Positions 41,257-52,776 of a stretch of 64,000 nt of DNA are shown here, piece after piece. Each line of letters begins with the position of its first letter. Within the stretch, counting starts at the first letter, position 1. The position numbers and the translations under genes are program-made. The notes under the pieces were generated by a model. The model saw only the letters and a program-made list of their open reading frames with translations, did not search any database and was not told the DNA's origin. This DNA comes from Adiantum capillus-veneris. Its lineage: Eukaryota; Streptophyta; Polypodiopsida; Polypodiales; Pteridaceae. The stretch covers positions 40,222,781-40,286,780 of the forward strand of contig CM043960.1 in assembly GCA_014529385.2 (NCBI GenBank). The letters run 5' to 3'.

Positions 41257-44200
41257 CATGACGACTCCAGCTAAGCTTTCATAAAGGTGCTCGTGTAGAA
41301 TATAGTGTTTCACTATGACATGGAGAGCTTCTGCCTAGTGAATATTTACTTCAAAGCTTGTTACCTCCTTTATTAAATTTGAAGGGCTACAAGCCATCGT
41401 GTAGACACAGAGCTCTGTGTCTAAGTTCAATGTGTTGTGAAGATGGGATCTTGAAGACCAAAAATATTACATACTTGAACATACTTTGTCCTCATCTTAT
41501 CACATTCTACATTCAGATGAGTGTGTTTATGTTTCTAATAGTTGAGACACAAATGAAGATGTTGGTGATGATTCAATCTATGCTACATCATGTGACAAAA
41601 GATCAACTCCACTACAGTCTAATGTTGATACCGATGAAGATGTAGATGCAGTTGTTTCGGAGACTGTGGAAACAACCATGGCAACAAAACCCTGTCTAGA
41701 TGCATAAGAGTCGATTGAGCCAATGAAGCAGGAGTATTCAAAGGATACATTCATTATTGCATGGATGAAAGATAAAGGTACATCCTGCAAGTTGTACAAC
41801 CTACTATAGATTTGTGGAACTCCAAAAATTGTTGATGATCTCCCAGCTCTTTATGATGACAATGTTTGTTCTGAGCTTCCTCCAGCACATGAAAATAAAA
41901 AGATGTTGGGGATGGAACAAAAGTACGATGGTCACCTTTGGTCTAGACCAACATCGACCAACATGTCCATAGATTGAAAAATGCATTTAAGCTATTGTCT
42001 TCATAGTCTTCAATGTTGCAGGGTGACATGCCCTTTTTACTTTAGTGAAATAAGATACAATGATGCCTTCTTTCATGGTCACCTGGATAGACAAATCAAC
42101 ATGGGCTATCCTGCTAACAAAGGTAAAGCTAAAATAACCCATCACTATTGTGAGAAAATGGTCACCTGTTCAAATGTTTGCGAGTGTATAATCTATTATG
42201 TGATGCTTAAGGAAGCCACAATAACACGTTTGGTGATCCATCTTTGGGTGCATGAGCATAATGTTGAGCCAGGTACTAGGAGGGCAGGCCTTGAAAAGGT
42301 GTGCAGTATTGTTAAAACAATTTTGAAGATTGAGAAGGGGGTTCTTACAGAAGTATAGATGTTTTTTGCACTTCAAATGTTATTCTAATCGTTGACTAAA
42401 GAAGATGACTTGGAAGCCATTGATGTAGAGCCTATCCATTTTCTTGAGGAGATGATGCCACTTAATTGTTCTGAATAAAGGATTCAAAATTATTGTTTCA
42501 AATGAGAAAGATAAACAAAGTGAAGTTGTTGGTGATGGAGACGAAAATATTCTAATGTTGCAGAATTGGTGTGTTTTTCCATTCTTTCATGGAAATCATT
42601 TTCCTGGTTAGGGTGGACCTAATGATAAAATGTTACGTGTTCAAAATGTCCACAAAAGGACCTACTTCAAGATTCGAGCCTTTCAATTGAATGAGGCATG
42701 GAGGGATAGGAGATTTGAAGAGTGCATGGGTGCATTTTGATCACACCCACCGGATTGAAGGATGGGCAACTATGTCATGCTCAGTTTATGATCCCAGGTA
42801 CGCGAGCTTATAAAAACATATTAGATATCATATTTTGATATGAGTCACCTTTTTATACTTATTTTTATTTTGAATACAACATGAGACCACTGCAGGTGAT
42901 TGCAATATGTGAAAGCAAAGAGGAAGACGAGGAGACACAAACATTTTTTGGAAAAATTTAAACACATTGATGGAGAGATGCCGGCATGAACCATAAAACT
43001 TTGTTGGATTCATGTTTGACAAAGCTGGAACTATTTAGTTGGCAATACGGGTTGTATACAATGGAGGAATGCATATTGTGATGATAGGGAGGGAGCACTC
43101 ATGCTTGTTCCATTGGGAGTAGACTCTGCATAAACACACTAAAAAACATGTCACTCCAGATAGACAAATGCATCACACTGAAATGTGTGAGGCATGGCGC
43201 TTGGAAGAGACAACAAATGAGGCCTCCCTTATAGCCTCCAAGGTACAAGAATGGTGGGTGAAAAATGTGATAGGGTATAATATAAAGGCTTTAGAGTGAT
43301 GGTTTAATTGGTGGAAGCAATGCGTATATCAATATTTTTTCTGGCTCATATAATAAAGATGAAAACTGAGATTAACATATGTATGTTTTTTTTTAATTTT
43401 ATTTACAAACTAGCAAGAGTCCTTGGGAGGAAGCTATGATTCCTAGCACATAAATTTGTTAGAGAGCATCCATGCAAGTTGGCTATAGTAGGTGAAGGTG
43501 GAAATTGGCCACAGGAAGATTTATGGGAACTGGCCCTTCCATAGAAGAAATGATGGCCAATGCCAAACATAGAGAATCTCCAAATCCCACTCAAATTGCA
43601 ATTACATTGAAAGGTTTGGTTGCTGGTAGTCATTTGTATGAGGAGCCTGTAATGGAAGGTGACAAAGAGACTATGCAACAAAAGAAGAAAGGAAGTGCCA
43701 CTATACTCAAGGGGTTCACTATGTGTAAAACTACCATATCACATGCGTTCAAGACATGTTTGTAAAACCCCTTATCTGTGACTTTTGTTAGGAATATAAT
43801 GTACCCTTTTCTTTTGAAATCTGTAAGTTTTTTCAAATTTGAAAAAATAATGCCCTTCTGTATATATATTTATGTAAGCTTCAAGAACTTTAAATACCCT
43901 TCTGTTGAACTCACGTGATAGGTTACATTTTTATTAGGTGACCTTCCCGAGCACTAATACAAGTTCACATAAACCTGGATATATAATGGAAGCAAGGCAA
44001 TGCAAAACTAGAGGTAGACAATGAAGTATACTATTTGATAGAGAGAATAATGAAGAGATATATGTGGTCACTGGCATTGAGGCAGGGGAGAGCAATTCAA
44101 TGAAGCAAGGAGAGAATTCAGCATGGTGTGCTCAAGAGGTCAGAGTTGCATGCAAAGAGTGGGCTTTACAAAGGATGCCAGTCAATTGGGTTGGGAAATG

Positions 44201-45055
44201 TTTTGGAATGGAAGGCAATAAAAATTGTGATAACAAATTACAAAGCCATCAAGTGATATTGGTTGTACCATGTTTTTGGCTAGAGATATTATTTAAAGAC
44301 AAGAAGATTTCACAGTGGATATGGTTTTCCATTTATAATTTCAGCCACACACAAAAAGTATAGAGACAAATGAAATTATTGCCTATTGTTCCTGCATTCT
44401 GCTGAGTGGATATTGGAACCAACTTATCAAGGGAAGAGAGTGAAAACTTAGTGCAAAGTGGATTTCAATTTAGAGATGTTGCAACACCACTATGGAACAT
44501 GAACAATACGCTTGCTATTCTTGCATATGGAGGTTCTAGTAGCAAAAAGAGTAGGTGGAGACATGGTATTTCTAAAGAAGTACAAAAGAGAATGGAGTCA
44601 GCTGCAAGTATGGTTGCAACGTTCTTGGAAGAGAAACTAGAAAGTGAACAACACATAGTCTTTTGACTTTTGACAGAGAGCTGTTATGAAGTACACATTA
44701 AGGTAGAACCTAGCTGCACTTGCCTTGATTTTTAGAAGAGAGAATCCACACACAAAGATTTTTTTGCATGTAAACACATGTACTATGTGTATGTGCATAT
44801 ACTTGGGCTTCAACCAAAAGAGCACATGGTCATTCATCAGCCTGCACTAACTCCCATAGACTTTGCATTTGTATTATGGAAAACCCGCAAGATAAACCCT
44901 GTGGTGTAGTGGACCAAAAGGAATCGAAGGAGACCTATCTTATGTGTGAGCAGTGGAATTACTTTCCCCCACCTTTTGAAACTTTTGTTGAATCCCTTTT
45001 AGCTATAGATGTATGTTTTGTGGTGTCTATCTTGCCAAATGTACAAGCACAAAAT
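41257..45055 (+). pseudogene. Mutator-like transposase with SWIM zinc finger (copy 1, heavily broken)
   Basis: DDE transposase of the plant MULE type. Interpreted by alignment to the inverted copy at 46562-50066. N-terminus near 41257 (SEYLLQSLLPP shared with AYYLQSLLPP); Cys/His region at 41990-42358 (THHYCEKMVTC ... EPGTRRAGLEKV, KTILKIEKG); transposase core around 42700-43310 (IAICESKEED, REHSCLFHWE); C-terminal region from 43500 with RKNCDN-like ENKNCDN; SWIM finger near 44715-44800 (CTCLDF ... ACKHMYYVY). Many stops and frameshifts. A 184 bp MITE lies at 43737-43920. Confidence 0.8.
43737..43920. mobile_element. Short MITE with TATCACGTG ends (copy 2)
   Basis: The insert starts TATCACATGCGTTCAAG and ends GTTGAACTCACGTGATA. 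The inverted transposase copy at 46562-50066 has no insert at the equivalent place (between KKRGRTGTSSS and HRPEYVMES), which confirms an insertion. It is related to 23252-23406. Confidence 0.75.
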
Positions 45056-45076
45056 TAGTTCTTTTGGAAACTTGTA

Positions 45077-45290
45077 CATATTTTTGGTGTGTATCTTAAA
45101 TATAATGTCTCTATTCTAAATTGACATTTTTTGTGTCGTTAGAAAAGGCTCTCAATCTAAAGCCAAGTTATTGCAAAATGATACATGTTTTTTGGTGTGT
45201 ATTGTATAGTAGTGTCTCTGTTTTGTACTAACTTTTTCTGTGGCGTTAGAAAAGGCTCTGAAACTAAAGTGAAAAAAATTGCAAAATTGG
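45077..45290. repeat. ~107 bp tandem repeat, two copies
   Basis: TTTTTGGTGTGTATC...GTTAGAAAAGGCTCTCAATCT and TTTTTTGGTGTGTATTG...GTTAGAAAAGGCTCTGAAACT are adjacent imperfect copies just after the end of the first transposase gene. Confidence 0.6.
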
Positions 45291-45296
45291 TTTTGA

Positions 45297-45539
45297 TTGC
45301 AAAAGCTCAAACTCAGAAGCTCACAAAAAAAACACACTCCAAACACAATACTCTGGCTCATTCTTCATAAGGGAATTTGGTGTGGCAACAAAGCTCTAAG
45401 GATACGCAAGTCAAATGGTAAGTGTTCTAGATGCAAGAAAGGATTGGAAGACATTTTCCACCTCTTTTTCTCTTGTAAAGAGTGTATATTCATTCTTTCT
45501 CTTCTTTTGTCATTATTTCTACTATTTTGTTCCTTCTAA
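45297..45539 (+). pseudogene. Fragment resembling zinc-binding tail of a LINE reverse transcriptase
   Basis: The frame contains GIWCGNKALRIRKSNGKCSR then CKKGLEDIFHLFFSC. The spacing CxxC...HxxxxC and the word HLFFSC match the zf-RVT tail of plant non-LTR retrotransposons. Only about 30 residues are informative, and no RT domain is nearby, so this is at best a relic. Confidence 0.4.
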
Positions 45540-45921
45540 TCTCCTTTTCCCTGCTTGGATTAGTTGACTCCTCCTGCTTGCCAACAAGGTCTCCTAGGTA
45601 GCTTATTTGTGGTTATCTCCTTTTGGGGGATTTAACATTTGCGAGTTTTTCATTTCAAGTTTTTTTGACAATTTTAGCAATCTTTAGAGTTTTTTTAACC
45701 AAATATGTGTCATAGCATAAAGTATCTATTTAATGTAATTTTCAATCGTCATAAGACTCCATATATGTGTGGTTGACGGAGAGAGAAAGTATAAATTCTA
45801 GAGAGATAGTATTTATGCGAGTTACCATTGGAAGAAGAGATCATAAATCCTTGAGAGAGAGAGAGAGTGACTTCTCTTCTAGAGAGAAAAAGTTTAATCA
45901 TAGAGTTGTATATCACTACGC

Positions 45922-45985
<64 letters not shown>

Positions 45986-46561
45986 AGAGGGCATAACGAC
46001 GGCAAAAATGTAAACAAATAAAATCACCATTTCACATCTCATGCCATTAGAGTAAAATATGCTCACAACGCATGTGATCAGAGTCAAATAATCCACAGCA
46101 TATAAACATGTGATAAAGTAAAAAATCATGCAAAATAGAGACAACACTAATTTCAGAGTTAAATATAATCCACAGCATATATAAATGTGATGAAGTCAAA
46201 AATAATGCCAGATAGAGACAATACTATTTTTCCCAAGCAATTTCTTTTTGAAACAACGTAAGTTTGAGGATGTAAGTACATTCGCAAAACTACCACAGGA
46301 TAAGATCAAAATTAGAGTACAAAAAAGGATAGTCTCCATAAATGTAATGGTCACTCTAAAAGGCAAGTAATTTGCTCCCAAATAGCTTGCAAGATGCTTC
46401 ATATCTTTTGCTTGAAATTTGAAATCCTTTGCTGCATAAACAATGTTTTTTCAAGATAAATAATCACAAGTATAATAAACCAAAATAAATACAGAAAAAC
46501 ACTTTCATATCATAGATCAATATTCTAGTTGAGTGAAAGAAGCATACCAAACCAGTTGTAA
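45540..46561. other. Gap between convergent transposase genes: (GA)n and small repeats
   Basis: No gene is supported. It contains a GA microsatellite of about 60 bp (45924-45981). A ~80 bp imperfect duplication follows (46085-46150 and 46165-46230, both with ATAATCCACAGCATATA and AGATAGAGACAATACT-like words). The rest is AT-rich. Confidence 0.6.
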
Positions 46562-49500
46562 TTAAATGGAGGGAGAAATCCTCCTTGGTTGTCCAAGAAT
46601 AAAAGCGATGTCCATTGGTGAGAGGGTTGGCTGATGAATAATCATGTGCTCCTTAGGTTCAAGTCCGAGCACTTTTGTGTACACATGGTACATATGTTTG
46701 CATGCCAAAAAGGATTTGTTGGTATTCTCTCGCTTTTGAAAATCCGGACACGTGCATGTTGGACTCTGTTTTATATGAATCTCATAACTATTTTCAGTGA
46801 GAACTCGGAAAATTACATGCTCTTGAGAACTTTTCACTTCATCCAAAAATATAATTGTCATACTATTACATGCTTCCAATTTCTTCATAGCCTCTTTAGA
46901 GATTCCATGCCTCCACTTTTTCTTCCTTGAGCTCCCACCACCTTCTTTGCAGTCGCCAGCAAGAGGTTGTGGATTTACCATTGAATTCTCTGTCCGAAAT
47001 CCACTCTGATGCAGCGCGGCAAGTTCCTGTGTGGAGATATCTGTCCCTCTTGCTACTGGCCAAACATTTGGAGCAGGAGGTAAATCTTTGACTTGTCTTT
47101 TGATTGATTGGGTATGCAAAATATCATGATTACAAAACCATAACCATTGCTCGATTGTTTTACCCTTGAACATTCTTTCGGACCATATACATGGAGCAAC
47201 AAGACCAATTGAGCGACTATGCAAGATATTGTCACAATTTTTTCTCCCTACTGTTCCAAAACATTTTCTTTGACTTTGAATGGGCATTCTCCTGAGGGCC
47301 CACTGAGTGCATGGCACATCACTCTCAAACACATTGTTTCTTTGAGATGACAAAGGTGTGGTTGTTTCTTTTTGAGATCCAATATCATCATCACTGTCAC
47401 TAATTTGCAATGGAATGTTAGAAATACCTGGTCCTTGGGTATCAAATTTGATTTTTTTTGGTCGACCACGATGGTTTCGTTGCTTAGATTCCATGACATA
47501 TTCCGGCCGATGGGAGCTACTTGTTCCTGTTCTGCCCCTCTTTTTGCGTTGTACTGTTTCTTTGTCTCCATGCAAAATTGGCTGTGCATACATGGGAGTC
47601 CCTGCAACAGCCTCGTGTAATAGATGGGCCACGTTGGTTGGAGTTGGAGTTTGCTGAGATTCAACTCGAGAAAGCAAGGTCTCCATTGTGGGACCCGTTC
47701 CTATATAACGCCCAGTAGTATATTCGAAACGCTTTGCACATTAAATATATGAGTTTATAACATGTGTTACACATGCATCATACAAGGATATTTTTCTCTT
47801 TCCACCTTCACCTGCTAACCAACTGGCATGTACACTTTCTGATAAATTAACATTGGGAATTTGTGCCTGCTCCCATGGACTTAGACCACTCTATGAAATG
47901 CAAAAAAACATGAATTAAAATTTATAAATTTCATGTATGAAAAAAGAATTTTCTAAAAATATAGATTGTCATAAAGGTACTTACATCTGTTCCAATTCCT
48001 CCCCAGTGTGAAATTCGTTGCTCCCACCATTTAAACCATCTGCTCACTCTTGTGATGCTCTCTGTAGATAGATGTTGTCTCCACCACTTTTGAATTGAAA
48101 GTGCCTTTTGAGATGCAAGCACAATGGTCTTACAAGCTCTCCATTCCTCACACATATCAATGTGTTGATTTGTTAGATGTTGAGGTATCCACTTTTTAGC
48201 ATATTTGTGGAGACTCTGCTCCCAATGAAATAGGCATGATCGTTCACGTCCCTCCATGATATTATCTGGCCCGCCATTGAAGACTGTTCGAATAGCATTC
48301 CAATTTGCACCAGCTTCATCAGACATAAAACCTGCAAAGTCAGCTGCACCATGTCCGTACTTTTCCATTGTTGAATTAAGGCTCTACTCAAAAAATAACT
48401 TGAGTCTTTGCATCCTCCTCTTTAGTTTCACATATAGCAATTATTTGTAGTGATCGTATGCTGCAAGATATTCAACATAAACATTTTCACACATCTTCTT
48501 TTATTTAATGATAAAAAAATACGAGATATTTAAATACTTAAAGATTACCTTGGATCATAAATTGAGCATGACATTGTTGCCCATCCATCTATTCTATGGG
48601 TAAAATCAAAATGTACCCACGCATTTCTCAAGTCACCAATTTCAGTTCTTTTCATCCGATTTACTAGATCAATCCCAGAACCTGGTCCTTTAGTGGACAT
48701 TTTAAATAGGAAGCACTTGTCATCCTCTTCACCCTGTCCAAGAAATCTACTCCCATGAAAAAAAGAAAACATGCACTTTTTTTGAAGCAATAAAATATTA
48801 TCATATCCATCCCCAATAACAGAACCTTGACTCTTCCTCTCCTTTGAAACAATTGAAGAAAACCTACACGATGCATCACAAGAAGGCTAAATTTATAATA
48901 GTTAAAAAATTAACAAATTCAAGGGACCAAATTGAGTTTTCTTACCCTTTGGTTTGAACCAGTGGCATCATTTCTTCCAAAAAATCATTGAATTGTACAT
49001 CGGATGTAGCTTCAACTTCCTCACCAATCAAGGAGTGAAGAACAAGTTGTTGAGCCACCAACATTTGAATTTTTCTTGGGCCACCCTTTTCTATTTTTAG
49101 TACTGCACCTACCAGTTTCCGCACTCTTGAAATAGCAGCCCTAGAGGTTCCTGCCTTAACATTATGACAATGTTTACCAACATGTATTTCCAGTCGCGAC
49201 ATTGTACCATCTCTAGGCAAAACATAATAGATTTTGCAGGGACAAGCAGCAACACAAGTAACAACCTTCTGACAATAATGACAAGTTATTGTTGTATTCT
49301 CTTCCATTGCAAGGTAGTCCTTTTTCACCTGTCTGTTCAAATATCCATGAAAATCTCTACTATTGAATTCTTGTTCCTTAATATAATGAGGACACGTTGA
49401 ATAATTGCACTGCATGAATCCCAAATAGTGGCTTAGACGAATTGTGCATGCTATTGCCATGGTTGTCACAGATGGGCGAGTCCACAAGTGACCATCAAAG

Positions 49501-50066
49501 AGTTGTTCCATCCCTGTCATTCGTTTTGTTTTATCCTGAGTCGCAGGTAACTCAAAACACAAATTTCCATCATAATGTTGTGGAAGTTCAGCAACTTGCA
49601 AAGGAGCTCCACATAATGTTAACAGATCATTTAACTTTTTTGCCCCTGGATTTTTTTGAATCCAAATGACGATTGACTGAGTTTTGAGCTGTCCTATATC
49701 GTCACCACTACTTTCAAGATGCACAATTCTTAAAACATCTTCAGATATCTCTTTGTCATTTCCTTTCTCATTGTCAGATACCTGTATAAATGTGTCTGAA
49801 TGAAGCATCTCAAATAAGCTCGAAAAAAAACCATCTATTAAGAAATGTTGATGACCTTCTATATCCCACTGTGGTTGCAGCAAGACTTTTGTTAGGCCAC
49901 AATCACTTTCAATAAGAGCAGATAGTGACTGAAAATGGCAAGATGGAGGCAGTAAACTCTGTAAATAGTAAGCACTAAGCAACAATGAGTTTCCCTTCAA
50001 CTGAATGTCGTGGTTGACTACCTGACCACCAACCTTCCAAGTTATTGCTACTTTCATGTTGGACAT
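46562..50066 (-). pseudogene. Mutator-like transposase with SWIM zinc finger (copy 2)
   Basis: Four exons on the - strand. E1 50066-48948 starts MSNMKVAITWKVGGQVVNHD and carries CHYCQKVVTC...CPCKIYYV...HVGKHCHNV, a zinc module like that before MULE cores. E2 48863-48551 has WVHFDFTHRIDGWATMSCS. E3 48460-47985 has IAICETKEEDAKTQ, then FMSDEAGANWNAI and RSCLFHWEQSLHKYAKKW, core blocks with candidate catalytic acids. E4 47890-46562 ends with the SWIM finger CTCPDFQKRE...CKHMYHVY (about 46756-46679). Donors are GTAAGA, GTAATC and GTAAGT, acceptors TAG/CAG. A TGA with frame change (~48385) and a TAA (47741-47743) break it. It is far better kept than copy 1. Confidence 0.85.
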
Positions 50067-51060
50067 ATTCTCTCAAGCAACAGATTACAGGGTGGAGATA
50101 CGAGAAAACTGTGGTGGATTAAGTGAAGGTGGTGAAGGTTAATGAAAGTTAAAGATAAAGTGAAGGTTAATGAAACTGGTAAAAGTTAATGAAAGATGTG
50201 AGGTTAATGAAAGTGAAAGATTGGTAGATAGACGAAAAGACAGTTGCATAAGATCTTGTGACGGCTCAAAGAATAATGAAAATCATAATTGAAGAAGTGC
50301 ATTTAATATATGACGGTTGTGAATGTATGTGCAGTGGAATATGTCATCAAATTTGAGGGGCCATTTAATTTCTAAATGGTGGTTCAAGGACTGCATTTAA
50401 TGCAGTCTAATAGTGTCTCCATCTTTTGTGTGTGTGCGTGTGTGTGTGTGTGTGTGTAGATATATATATATATATATATATATGATTGTGTGAGTGTGTG
50501 TATAAAAAACATAACATTCTATATGACTGACTTTGTATAAAAAACGTAGCAATTTTTTTAGTTAAGTTATATATATGATTCCATCTTGCCATTTTATATA
50601 TATGTGTGTGTGTTTTTGGTAGTGTGTATATATAATTATTTTAGTTAAGTTATATACATTATTGTGCGTGTGTATAAATGATTTTGTGGGTGTGTGTAAA
50701 CAACGTAGCATTTTTTTAAGTTAAGATATTTAAGTTCAGTGTATGTGCACATAGTTTAAGTTAAGATATTTAAGTTGAGTGTATGTGCACATAAGATATT
50801 TAACTGTGCACATAGTTTTTCCATTTTGTGTGTGTATGTGTGTGTGTGTGTGTGTGTGCATAACTTAACTTTAAGAATGCTACGTTTTTTATACACACAA
50901 ACACATACAATCATTTTTTTAAATATATGGTTGTGTGTGTGTGTGTGTGTAAAAAACATAGTATTTTTTTAGTAAAACTATATATATGAATCCATTTTGT
51001 GTATATCTTTGTGTGTGTATATACATATATATACATATAAATGAATGTGTGTGTGTGAGT
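50067..51060. other. Upstream region of transposase copy 2, TG/TA microsatellites
   Basis: Just upstream of the transposase start are GGTTAATGAAAGTTAAAG-type short repeats (50130-50215). From 50425 to 51060 there are (GT)n, (TA)n and mixed TGTGTG/ATATAT tracts with a duplicated TTAAGTTAAGATATTTAAGTT word. No ORF is supported. Confidence 0.55.
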
Positions 51061-51337
51061 GTTTATACCACAATATCATTTTCGTAATATATGGTGTGTG
51101 TGAAAAAAGTAGTAGTTGAGATGAAAGTGGAGTGAAGTTTAAATGGAGTTTTAATTGAGATTGAAGTGGAGTGAAGTGAAAGTGAAGTTTTTCTGTGAAG
51201 AAGGAGATGAAAGTGGAGTGAAGAGAAAGTGGAGTTTTGCTGTGAAGAAGAAGGAGTAAGAGAAGACAAGGTACTGTGTGTGTGTGTAGATTTTCTACTC
51301 ACGTGTGTATGTGTGTGTGTGTGTGTGTGTGCTTACC
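51061..51337. repeat. Candidate inverted terminal sequence, left (purine-rich plus TG)
   Basis: Contains AAGTGGAGTTTTGCTGTGAAG at 51228-51248 and TTTTCTACTCACGTGTG near 51290-51306, followed by a (TG)n tract. Both words recur in reverse complement and same order at 59337-59400 and 59653-59720 (CACGTGAGTAGAAA ... CTTCTTCACAACAAAACTCC). Several GAAGTGGAGTGAAGTG-like subrepeats are also present. Confidence 0.55.
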
Positions 51338-51640
51338 TGCGCACGCTCGCACAATCCACCGGAGGAGCTCCAATGGATGTCCTAATGGAGCTCCCCCATG
51401 CCTTGAAAGGCATGGTGAGAGGGCATCGCACGCACTTCTTTCTCACCATGCCTTTCAAGGCATGGGGGAGCTCCAATAGGAGCTCCATTGGACCTCCTCC
51501 ATGCCTTGAAAGGCATGGTGAGAGGGCAGCGCGCGCGCTTCTTTCTCACCATGCCTTTCAAGGCATGGAGGAGCTCCAATGGAGCTTCCATTGGACCTCC
51601 TCCGGTGGATCGGGCGAGCGTGCACAGGTAAGCACACACA
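51338..51640. repeat. ~300 bp palindromic hairpin with four 20 bp palindromes
   Basis: The outer arms are TGCTTACCTGCGCACGCTCG with CCACCGGAGGAGCTCCAATG, against CATTGGACCTCCTCCGGTGG with CGAGCGTGCACAGGTAAGCA. Inside lie four copies of CCATGCCTT-GA/TC-AAGGCATGG at 51396, 51446, 51499 and 51549, each itself a palindrome. The pairs are separated by GTGAGAGGGCA...TTCTTTCTCAC, also inverted. Flanked by (TG)n on the left and (CA)n on the right, so the symmetry extends into the microsatellites. Confidence 0.85.
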
Positions 51641-52560
51641 CACACACACAGTGATACACACTTGCATACACACACATCAAAACACTTGCACACATAGCAC
51701 AAACACACACACAATCATGTATACGCACACACATTACACTTGCATGCACACACATACATACATACATACACCCACATATATAAACACTTGCATTCACAAC
51801 ATCAACACACTTGCATACATACACACATACACATATAAACACTTGCATTCACAACATCAACACACTTGCATACATAGCACAATCATGCATACAGACACAC
51901 ACATATTACACTTACATTCACACACACACACAATCATGCATACATCCACACACACACACATATAAACACTTGCATTCACACACATCAACACACTTGCATA
52001 CACACATATTAAACACACTTAGAGTAACAATTACAATGATTTAAGAACAGGCCGTTGTAGAGAAGAGGTATACAAATGTCAAAGTGGATTTGTATTTTTC
52101 CTTGCCATGAGCAAGTTGAGAATGGTTTTTTTTTTTTTTTGCATTTTACGCCGTTATGCTGTCGAAATTTAGAATTTTATATTTGTATTGTCAAGCATAT
52201 ACACACACACACATATATAAACACTTTTATTCACAACATCAACACACTTGCATACACACACATATTACACTTACATTTACACACACATAATCATGCACAC
52301 ATCCACTTGCATACACACACATACATACATACATACACCCACATATATAAACACGTGCATTCACAACATCAACACACTTGCATACATACACACATACACA
52401 TATATAAACACTTGCATTCACAACATCAACACACTTGCATACATAGCACAAACACACACACAATCATGCATAAAGACACACATATTACACTTACATTCAT
52501 ACACACAATCATGCATACATCCACACACACACACACACATATAAACACTTGCATTCACAC
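51641..52560. repeat. CA-rich minisatellite with duplicated unique block
   Basis: Two CA-rich arrays (51641-52010 and 52197-52560) repeat words such as AAACACTTGCATTCACAACA and CACACTTGCATACAT. The sequence between them (52024-52195, starting GTAACAATTACAATGAT) is nearly repeated at 52566-52745, so the whole ~540 bp module is duplicated. Open frames of Thr/His repeats are not genes. Confidence 0.75.
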
Positions 52561-52720
52561 ACTTACAGTAACAATTACAATGATGTAAGAACAGGTCGTT
52601 GTAGAGAAGAGGTATACAAATGTCAAAGTGGATTTGTATTTTTCCTTGCCATGAGCAAGTTGAGAATGGTTTTCTTTTTTAATTTGCATTTTACACCATT
52701 ATGCTGCCGAAATTTAGAAT
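52111..52720 (+). repeat. Upstream copies of the GCAAG...GTTATGCTG repeat
   Basis: Two copies (52111-52170, 52655-52715) of a ~60 bp motif GCAAGTTGAGAATGG-(T-rich)-TTTTAC.CC.TTATGCTG.CGAAATTT. Related copies in the same orientation lie downstream of the ParB/methyltransferase gene (57052-57112, 57207-57268, 57413-57468). Confidence 0.7.
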
Positions 52721-52776
52721 TTTATATTTGTATTGTCATTGCTAAGAAGATTTTTGTTGTTTATGGTTAATAGATT

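Noticed and set aside
51579-52544. Thr/His-rich ORFs of up to 170 codons
   Set aside because: Translation of CACACA/CATACA minisatellite; frame and length follow the repeat, not a gene.
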